A stretch of 64,000 nucleotides of DNA from contig OX485805.1 in NCBI GenBank assembly GCA_950295325.1, positions 6,698,501 to 6,762,500 of the forward strand, read 5' to 3'. Shown here piece by piece: positions 55,148 to 64,000 of this stretch (positions are counted from its first letter, which is position 1; the number at the start of each line of letters is the position of its first letter). This stretch comes from Polytrichum commune (Eukaryota > Streptophyta > Polytrichopsida > Polytrichales > Polytrichaceae). The notes under the pieces were generated by a model, which saw nothing but the letters and a program-made list of their open reading frames with translations, was not told where the DNA came from and made no database searches. The position numbers were made by a program, and so were the translations under genes.

Positions 55148-58100
55148 ATGGCACCAAGGGCACGTGTCCAAAGAGTGAAAGTTGAGGGTAATGGTTTGTC
55201 ATCAAGAGAAGCCGAGAAAATTCGACTTGCTACTATTGTTCTTGAGAGGGAGAGTTGGACAATAGATGATTTTGCAAAAAATCTTGGTGTGAGAGACTAT
55301 GGGCTTGATACTTTGAAAGATTTAGGTGCAGATGTAGGAATTGACAATGATGCAGTTATCGCATTTTTTGGGCCTCGAGGTGACCAAGGGTGGAAGCTGG
55401 ATTCAAACTACTTGTCACAGGAGGATATTTGCGATTGTAGAAGGCAAAGTGAGCTTGTATATGGTCATTTGCCGTCAAATGGGTACTATTTGGCCACATT
55501 TTTGCGAGCATGGCTAGCTGAGAAGAACAACCACAAAGTTAATTGGGCCAAGTTTGCCTATGATGCTACCAGACGCCAGGTGACTCTAAGGAGAAATGTA
55601 GAGAACAAGAAGATGAAAACTGAGTCTGGATCAGCAACACCATCTTCCTCCAAACAAAGTAGTTTCTCTGATTGGATAGACAATAAGGTATGAATGCTGA
55701 CCATGCGAACAAGTTTGCTGCTGCAAGTCTCTGAATAAGTTCAGTCATGTTGGAACTACTACAAGCTAAGTCTTCTTTGTGTGGATTAGAGGTCGCTAGA
55801 TGTGATCACTCGAGAGGGGAAGGTTCTAGGCCTTTGAGTATTGGAATCAAGTTCCCAACATTGAAAGACTTGCACACAATAATGTTGTTGTAGTAGTATT
55901 GGCCACTAGTTACAGTTTGTTCATGAGATCAAATCTAAACCTTCGATGAACTCTCACCCACAGATCCATCAAGAAAGCTGGAATACGACCATTTGGGTAT
56001 TGTTCGGCAACTTAAGATGTTGCAGCCTGGATGCACATGGCACCATGTGACAACGAGGTCAATTTCTGGTTCTCATGGTGAAAGTCTATGGTGTTAGGGT
56101 TGCCAATGCACTTTGCATGTGTCTTTTCGTGGGTGAGTGTGGATTACCAATGTTGTTTGCATGTGAGTTGAGAGGAAATTTATACTGCTTTCGTCATGTA
56201 ATTTGTCCAGTGATCGGGGAGTATTGGCCACCAGTTACAGTTTGTTCATGAGATCAAATCTAAACCTTCGATGAACTCTCACCCACAGATCCATCAAGAA
56301 AGCTGGAATACGACCATTTGGGTATTGTTCGGCAACTTAAGATGTTGCAGCCTGGATGCACATGGCAGCATGTGACAACGAGGTCAATTTCTGGTTCTCA
56401 TGGTGAAAGCCTATGGTGTTAGGGTTGGCAGTGCACTTTGCATGTGACTTTTTGTGGGTGAGTGTGAATTACCAATGGTGTTTGCATGTGAGTTGAGAGG
56501 AAATTTATACTGCTTTCGTCATGTAATTTGTCCAGTGATCGGGGAGTATTGGCCACCAGTTACAGTTTGTTCATGAGATCAAATCTAAACCTTCGATGAA
56601 CTCTCACCCACAGATCCATCAAGAAAGCTGGAATACGACCATTTGGGTATTGTTCGGCAACTTAAGATGTTGCAGCCTGGATGCACATGGCACCATGTGA
56701 CAACGAGGTCAATTTCTGGTTCTCATGGTGAAAGTCTATGGTGTTAGGGTTGCCAATGCACTTTGCATGTGTCTTTTCGTGGGTGAGTGTGGATTACCAA
56801 TGCTGTTTGCATGTGAGTTGAGAGGAAATTTATACTGCTTTCGTCATGTAATTTGTCCAGTGATCGGGGAGTATTGGCCACCAGTTACAGTTTGTTCATG
56901 AGATCAAATCTAAACCTTCGATGAACTCTCACCCACAGATCCATCAAGAAAGCTGGAATACGACCATTTGGGTATTGTTCGGCAACTTAAGATGTTGCAG
57001 CCTGGATGCACATGGCAGCATGTGACAACGAGGTCAATTTCTGGTTCTCATGGTGAAAGCCTATGGTGTTAGGGTTGGCAGTGCACTTTGCATGTGACTT
57101 TTTGTGGGTGAGTGTGAATTACCAATGGTGTTTGCATGTGAGTTGAGAGGAAATTTATACTGCTTTCGTCATGTAATTTGTCCAGTGATCGGGGAGTATT
57201 GGCCACTTGCAACAGTTTGTGTGTGAGATCAAATCTAAACCTTCGATGAACTCTCACCCACAGATCCATCAAGAAAGCTGGAATACGACCATTTGGGTAT
57301 TGTTCGGCAACTTAAGATGTTGCAGCCTGGATGCACATGGCAGCATGTGACAACGAGGTCAATTTCTGGTTCTCATGGTGAAAGTCTATGGTGTTAGGGT
57401 TGCCAGTGCACTTTGCATGTGACTTTTCGTGGGTGAGTGTGGATTACCAATGCTGTTTGCATGTGAGTTGAGAGGAAATTTATACTGCTTTCGTCATGTA
57501 ATTTGTCCAGTGATCGGGGAGTATTGGCCACTAGTTACAGTTTGTTCATGAGATCAAATCTAAACCTTCGATGAACTCTCACCCACAGATCCATCAAGAA
57601 AGCTGGAATACGACCATTTGGGTATTGTTCGGCAACTTAAGATGTTGCAGCCTGGATGCACATGGCAGCATGTGACAACGAGGTCAATTTCTGGTTCTCA
57701 TGGTGAAAGCCTATGGTGTTAGGGTTGGCAGTGCACTTTGCATGTGACTTTTTGTGGGTGAGTGTGAATTACCAATGGTGTTTGCATGTGAGTTGAGAGG
57801 AAATTTATACTACTTTCGTCATGTAATTTGTCCAGTGATCGGGGAGTATTGGCCACTTGCAACAGTTTGTGTGTGAGATCAAATCTAAACCTTCGATGAA
57901 CTCTCACCCACAGATCCATTAACTAAGCTGGAATACGACCATTTGGGTAATGTTCGGCAACCATTTGGTTATTTGTCAAACCCAACCGGCTCATCTGTAA
58001 CTAACTTCCGATTCTCCCCGATCAGTGAATTTGTCAACTCATTTGTGGATGCATTCCAGGGACCTTTAACTATGGTACGCTTGAGGACCACGACTAACCT

Positions 58101-60462
58101 TGAGTTGCTCTTGCCTAGGACATGGAGATTGCGCAAGAAGACGATGGCAGTTGTTTCATAACTGGTTCCAGGTGTGCAACTATTTTTCTTCCTCACCAGT
58201 TGCCAAGGGCACGCAGTTTGGTTGCTCAAGCAGAAGAAGAACAATTGCATGCAACTACAACGCGAACGTGCTTGAATGACAATGAGGTTGACAATAAGCA
58301 GCGTGTGGCAGATCTTGCTGCTGAGAAGAGATTCATCGAAAGAGAAGAATCTGACATTAATTCTACTTATTGTAAACTACTCCACCAGACTTCACAGTAT
58401 CACAAAGAAATTTCGGAGGCAGAGGAGAAAGCACGGTCATTGGTAATGACTGCAACTGCAGAGCAACTGCATGTTGTTCGCACTGATGTTTTAAGGATCA
58501 CCGACCAATTGAAAGTAGCAGAAAGGGACTCTGACTTGCAAAGTTATTTGCTTCATAGGATGCGAAGCAAATTGGAGACTACAGAGAAAAACCTGCAGGA
58601 AGAATCCACCAAGCTTGCAGAAGTGAGCTCAAAATTGATCGACTTTGATCACGGTCAAGAGTGCAATAAGCTTTGGATTAGCGCCCTAAAGGAGCAAATA
58701 CTACAGATGTCGGAGGGGCAAGGTGTAACAGGACGTCCTGTGCCAATGGATGAAACAGATGAAATACCATTAGGATCTGATGCCGTGTTGATTGTGCGTC
58801 CATGCCCTGTGTGCGGGAAATTCTTTAGTAGGAAGTCTTTTTGTGTCACTAGTTGTGGTTGCATGTACCATCCCTTCTGTTTGGGAGCGCACTTGGAAAT
58901 ATTCAAAAATCCAATCTGTGCAGGCCGTTCTTGTGGTAAGTTATTTGAGGATGGCATGATTGAGCTCTTTGGCTACCACCAGCGCAGGATGGCTCTGAAG
59001 AAGCCGAAGGTTGAGAGGGGTCACAGTCGGCGAAGTTTGACACCTGATTCATCGAACACTAGACCAAGTAAGTTACTCCCCCATTATGCTAACAACGCCC
59101 TCATTCTAGGCTAGTGACATTGCAGATCTCTTCTATTCCTCACTTGTTGTTAATTTTGGACACTTGCTTTTGAGACAACACTGGCATTTCTAATCGGCAA
59201 CACTTGATTCTAGATTTGGTACTTGCTACTACATTCTGTCAATTTCCTATAATATGCTTCACTTGGTTTTGGTTGCTAGCACTTGCTACTATATTGTGTA
59301 AATTTTCTGTAGTATGTAGCACTTGCTTTTAGTCACCTCACTTGCTAGTACTCAATTACACTTTCCTGCTTTCATTTCTACTTGCCATATTGTACAAGCA
59401 CTAGCAATCACTTACTTGCACTTTGGAATCCATGATGCAACTAAGGATTCTTGAAACCCACTAGAGCCACTAAATTGCTACTTGCAGTTCTTCCGAGGCA
59501 CTTTCAACACTGTTGTATAACTTGTTGGTGGAAGTGGAACTTTCTCTGTCACTTTCCATCACAGTAGGGTAAACATGTTTGAAATGGTTATTTTATTCCG
59601 ACTGGCACACTTCTCCTAGAATATGGTACACAAAGTTAGTATGCGATGGTTAGCAAGTCCAAATTGAGGCCATAGCCCCTTTCCTCATAATCTTTGGAGT
59701 TCATATGCATATCTTGAAGAGACGTAACCAGATTAATGTCACCTATTGCTCAGTAAATGTTTGACTATTATTAGTTTGTTAAGTGTTGATTTTCTTTCTC
59801 ATTCTTTGGCAGGGTACAACAATGATGATGTAATAGCGATTGAGGATGAAATGGCACCTGAAGATGCGGTCGATGGGAGTCGGGGTCATGCACTCTTTGA
59901 AGTAGGACCAACTGTTAAGGATGCACCCATTTTGCAGTTGCAAGATACCCAAATCTCCATTACAAACCCAGATGGTGTTGCAGATTTGATTAAGAAGCAG
60001 GCACATTCAACAACACCTGTGATACTGCCTTCCAGTGAACATCAACAATCATCTACTGGTATCTTGAATCCAATTCATGCTGCAAATGCCGAATTGAGCA
60101 TTCAAGCAAACTGCATAGAGCCCCAATCATGCCCATCAGTGCTTCCAATTCATGACAGTGGAGTCAATTGTACAGCACCAAGTGGTCCTGCCTCTGGTGT
60201 AATGGAAGAACGATCTACTCAAGGAGGGAAGAACATCACAAAGACACATTTGTCTAATGAGGAAGTCAAACTTTGGTTAGCCAAGGGTCAATATGCTCCA
60301 CCAACTCAAAATACACCTGCTACAACTGACAAAAAACGTGGCAGGCCTACTGGTTCTACAAAGAAAATGCCTAACTCAAGGGCTAGTGGATATGAGAGAG
60401 GGATGCAAATGCTAGAGGAGCGTGCCAAGGGTATACCGGGACGGACTATAACAAGAGGGTGA
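55148..60462 (+). CDS. Three-exon gene: unknown N-domain, coiled coil, RING-like finger, AT-hook
   Basis: Exon 1 is 55148-55687 (MAPRARVQRVKVEG…; donor AATAAG/GTATGA), exon 2 is 58119-59067 (acceptor TTGCCTAG; donor GACCAA/GTAAGT), and exon 3 is 59813-60462 (acceptor TTTGGCAG). Phases are 0 and 1 and keep the frame. Exon 1 encodes an unrecognised domain (REAEKIRLATIVLERESW, then LATFLRAWLAEKNNHKVNW). Exon 2 encodes a long coiled coil, then a Cys/His finger with CPVCGKFF, CGCMYHPFC and CAGRSCGKLF, a RING-like or related treble-clef arrangement. Exon 3 is Ser/Thr/Pro-rich and ends with an AT-hook core (KKRGRPTG) and a basic tail. A nuclear chromatin-associated or ubiquitin-ligase role is plausible but inferred. 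Confidence 0.75.
55898..57960. repeat. 325 bp tandem array in intron 1 of the RING-like gene
   Basis: ATTGGCCAC recurs at 55898, 56223, 56548, 56873, 57198, 57523 and 57848, always exactly 325 bases apart: six full units and one partial. Units 1-4 alternate between two variants (CACCATG…TCTTTTCG and CAGCATG…CTTTTTG), giving a 650 bp higher-order repeat. Confidence 0.95.
59569..59757. repeat. 189 bp dispersed direct repeat, copy 1
   Basis: GTAAACATGTTTGAAATGG to CAGTAAA. Same sequence and length at 62643-62831. This copy lies in intron 2 of the RING-like gene. Confidence 0.93.
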
Positions 60463-62640
60463 GAGCAATCTTTGAGTCGTTTCTTTGAGTAATCTTTGAG
60501 TTGTTTCTTTGAGTAATGTTTGAGTCCATTGTTGGAAAACATATGTTATTCTTTGACTTACAATTTACTGTGATTTCTTCACGTGTAGCACCTCCAAGAG
60601 GACGTGACATGGAAGTATTAGGAGACTAGATATTTTGTTTTATCATTGCCTATAGCAACATCAAGTGTAATGATTCATTATCGAAGTGAACAACAAAAAT
60701 TTTGTGCCATGTTACATTGAGTTTTGTCATGTCGAAAGTCTTGGGAGTCTTGTGTGTGCCAATTGAAATGTTGACTAACCTTAATAATGATTTGAGGATT
60801 TGAATTGCTCAAGTTCAGTTTGAGGTTATTAGCTTGCATATGCAAAGGATGTGTAGGTGAATATCCTAGCACATGATCACATGGTTGACTTGTAATTTTC
60901 TTTCCTCATGTAATTTGTCAACTCACTTGTTGATGCATGCTGGGTCCATTTGTAACTAATGGTCAGATTTCCCAATTCATAGCACAGGGCATTGAACTTA
61001 GTATTGAACTTACACCCTTCCGCTTGCACCGAAGGCAGATGCCTTTTGTAGTATCAGGGAGAAATGACGACTGTACACAAATGATTGCCAATGTTTGATG
61101 CAAGGTTAACATGCTAACTTGGTTTCAAACGTCTCGTTTTCAATTGGAGTATCATCATCATGCCCACCATACACTAATTCATTGAGCTATCTCTACTGAC
61201 ACCACATATTAGTTCATTTACAGCTGCGTCTGCAATTCAATGTAACATCTTCAAATAAAATTAGGATCTCTCAAGTCGCCATTGACTGACACCACATATG
61301 GGAATGGGAAGTTAAAATATTGCATCAATAAATGCCTTTTCTCTTTCACAATGAACCATGTCATGCATATCATAAAGTGTAGTCTCTCAAAGAGTGAGTA
61401 CTGACAGTCATAAGGCAACATCAATTATCAAGGCATCCACAAGCTGAAAGAAGGGAATATCATATTATTATTCTTCCAAGGAATGTCGTTAGATAGTCTA
61501 ATAGTTCATTCTACTGATCTGAAGAATTGTTGCCCAGAAGTTAGGGTAAAATGCCAATACATTGGGGCATTGATTGACAAGTGTCAAGAGCTTGAAGATG
61601 GTTTCCACAACAGACTTATGAATACAATTTTTTTTTTGTGTAACTTAACATGTACAGATTCCATGTAATTTGAGACTGAGCTAACTAAAAAGCAAGGAAG
61701 GGTTCAATATGCCAATGTGAGCGGCACCGAATAGAACTAAGTTACCTCCCACAGTTCCTGAGATAAGGCAGAGAACATCATACTATTCGTCAACGTAAAA
61801 CGACAGCTTCTCTTTGAACTTAAGCCTCAAAAAACAATATGCATCTCATCATTCTGGGAGTATTAAATACATATTAGATGTACAATTGATAGTAACCATC
61901 TGCTTTTTGTGCTTGCAGTCTGGGAGGCAAGCGCTTACATCAAGTAAGAGCAAAAAGGATTCTTAATATGTGTGATGTGTATGGGGACACGAACTTGCCT
62001 TAAATCCTAATCAAGGGACCTCCACGTGACATACTCCCAACATTGCTATGCAACTGCAACATTCCCCCAATGAATGCTGTGCAGAATTCTTTCAATTTGT
62101 ATCAGGGAGTGTACCATGGACAGGAGGAGGTGAAGAGTCTTATATGGTTAGCCCAAGTTCCGGGTGACAACGTTTCAATAGGACAACATCACAAATTTTT
62201 GAGTACCGTCTGTGGTACTGTACTTGGAGCAGGCTATGAACATAAGAGAATATGGTCTCGAAAATTGGCAGAGGAGTTCAAGACAGGAAGAAAAGACTCC
62301 AAGTGTATAACTTCAGACAAAATTTCTCCAGAACACGTGCCATATGGGAACCCACATATGGGAAATGGGAAGTTAAAATATATCGTAAGCCAACATTCGT
62401 GCACCTTAGCCTCTAGAGTTGGATCCTTCCAAAGTTCGCATTGCAGAGAGCCTATGCACAATCACAATCTACAATGAAATGAGAGATTACTATCCATTGA
62501 ACCAAATCCTATATCAATAACAACACTATTGGTATAGAGAAATATGTCTTCATGAAGGCTTCTGCATGGGAAATCATACCCAATACATCTCTCAGAGCGC
62601 AACACACAACATTGCCTCCAAACTCTCCTTTACCTACAAC
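60463..62640. other. Intergenic between two convergent genes
   Basis: No gene I can support. ACATATGGGAA…GGGAAGTTAAAATAT occurs at about 61293 and 62354, suggesting local duplication. A 144-codon plus frame (62043-62477) has no recognisable features. Confidence 0.5.
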
Positions 62641-62642
62641 CA

Positions 62643-62831
62643 GTAAACATGTTTGAAATGGTTATTTTATTCCGACTGGCACACTTCTCCTAGAATATGG
62701 TACACAAAGTTAGTATGCGATGGTTAGCAAGTCCAAATTGAGGCCATAGCCCCTTTCCTCATAATCTTTGGAGTTCATATGCATATCTTGAAGAGACGTA
62801 ACCAGATTAATGTCACCTATTGCTCAGTAAA
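62643..62831. repeat. 189 bp dispersed direct repeat, copy 2
   Basis: Offset 3,074 from copy 1. It is followed by a short local duplication of CCAGATTAATGTCACCTATT (62802 and 62832). Confidence 0.93.
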
Positions 62832-62854
62832 CCAGATTAATGTCACCTATTGCG

Positions 62855-64000
62855 TTATGAGATGACGTTGCTCCTGCAATCGAGAGCATTCAACACCACA
62901 CTTCTGACTTCTGATGACATGCCATATCTTTGAAGGCCCTTCTTGGCGTATGTTGGTAGCATCAAAAAATCTGAACAAATTACGTGGTGCGAACAAGCAT
63001 AAGCTGGTCTTTCTTTGAGAATTTCATACATCACATTTGGGCCCCTTTGTCCACTGGATATTCTTGAATAGTAAAACCCTCTTATTAGCATATCACCTTT
63101 AGACCATGTATTCCCCCAATCGTCAACAAAGGTTTCAGGGTTACTATAGAGGACTCTGTCACATAGAATCAGAAAAAAAGGGTCCCCTTTTTCAACACCA
63201 TCGCACATTACAGCGACATTAAACCCAATCTCTACTTTATGTGCCTCCTCCTCAAGGTCAATGTCATCATCATCATTCTCTGCAGCTTCCAGTATATCAT
63301 CTTCGTTTTGTAAATCGATTTCCTCTTCAAGACAATCCTCTTCAATACGTTCAGCAAATCCTTCTAAAGCAACATCGGCAGTTGAGGCAGCATGGCACAG
63401 GGCATTCATTGCAACTTGTCGAACCTACAAATATACATTGACATGAGTTCATGAAAACATGGTAAGAAATTGACTCTTGGGCCCGCTTAATGAAGATTTT
63501 GGAGCCACAATGAAATAAAAGAAGGACTTGGAATAGTGTAGTATAATACCTGTGTTAAGACCTTGGGTGACAGTGTCACTAGCTTCCAGTCCTTCACGTG
63601 TGATGTTTGAAGGCATAATTGACTATTATCATCCATGCATTCTTTGCAGAAGCAAGCGAGATGTCTAACCTTCAAAAGAATGATATCCCGATGTGAAACA
63701 GATACAACAGAATGTAATGAGCGAACACCTTCGAAGTAACTGCAGTCATATTTGTGCCGGCGGTCAACATTTTCTATCAGGTGGAAGAACCGCACAACAT
63801 CTCTTCTTGCAATCCTGTAATCTTTGAGCCCATTGCATACAACTTCTTCGCTAGTTTGTCTACTCTTGCAAAATGCTACCACATCTGCAGCATTATGGAG
63901 TTTAGGAGTTTCCATCTTCATTTGTTCCTTTCGAATTGATTGTTTCAAGATAGCTCCTGCACCATCATGCACCCCTTTTCCATGTCCCGATCCAAAAAAA
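62855..64000 (-). CDS. 3' part of a mobile-element-type gene with a GHGKG-DGAG motif
   Basis: Exon A (64000-63550, open to the window edge) reads GSGHGKGVHDGAGAILKQ… and contains an HLACFCKECMDD segment. A 125 bp intron (ACACAG/GTATTA…TTTGTAG/GTT, phase 0) leads to exon B (63424-62855): VRQVAMNALCHAAS, an acidic run, then a globular part (KGDPFFLILCDRV…) ending RSNVIS. The GHGKG…DGxGxxxK block is one I associate with proteins of eukaryotic mobile elements, probably near a transposase active site; I cannot name the family. The N-terminus is beyond the window. Confidence 0.6.

Noticed and set aside
62043-62477. 144-codon plus-strand ORF
   Set aside because: No recognisable motif, in repeat-derived intergenic sequence, no splice or promoter support.

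Overview
The window is nuclear DNA of a land plant. The evidence is spliced genes with GT-AG introns, two plant-type Ty3/Gypsy LTR retrotransposons (one with a tRNA-Asp-like primer site), a Mutator-like element with a SWIM finger, AAACCCTAA motifs and long satellite arrays. I cannot fix the species. The 19.7 kb element and the repeat load suggest a large genome, possibly a seedless plant (bryophyte, lycophyte or fern), but that is a guess.

Layout. (1) 1-25993 is a nested retrotransposon pair. An outer chromovirus (gag, pol with chromodomain, plus strand) runs into its 3' LTR at 4278. That LTR is split at 4608 by a complete 19,676 bp Tat/Athila-like element on the minus strand (4609-24284). 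The inner element has two 2,869 bp LTRs, a perfect GGCGT target duplication, PBS, PPT, a 1,863-codon polyprotein, two unknown ORFs downstream of pol and a broken, duplicated WPWE-type ORF in the leader. The outer LTR resumes and ends at about 25993. (2) 25994-27610 is the 3' part of a gene for an FCP1/NIF-like HAD phosphatase. It begins abruptly in the catalytic motif where the outer element ends, so it was evidently split by the insertion. (3) 29.7-38.4 kb holds the intact relative: a multi-exon gene in which a DGQH (ParB/Srx-like) domain, a second conserved exon, a charged/proline-rich region and the FCP1-like domain appear to be joined by phase-0 introns. Its introns are full of a 22 bp palindrome with fixed arms and a variable central dinucleotide. 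(4) 38.4-41.4 kb is non-coding with short repeats. (5) 41.4-45.0 kb is a Mutator-like transposase gene on the minus strand with three in-frame stops. (6) 45.4-47.1 kb has small ORFs of unknown value. (7) 47.14-54.31 kb is a 7 kb satellite built from about 60 bp subrepeats punctuated by another palindrome. (8) 55148-60462 is a three-exon gene (unknown N-terminal domain, coiled coil, RING-like finger, AT-hook) whose first intron holds a 325 bp tandem array. (9) 62.9-64.0 kb is the 3' part of a minus-strand gene with a GHGKG-DGAG motif typical of mobile-element proteins.

The most unusual signal is the palindrome system. Two unrelated sequences (arms GTTTGGGTCG/CGACCCAAAC in the DGQH-FCP1 gene, arms GTGTCTCGG/CCGAGACAC in the satellite) share one architecture: 9-10 bp perfect inverted arms around two unconstrained bases. 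In the gene they occupy all the clearly defined introns, including a perfect 35 bp x 10 array.
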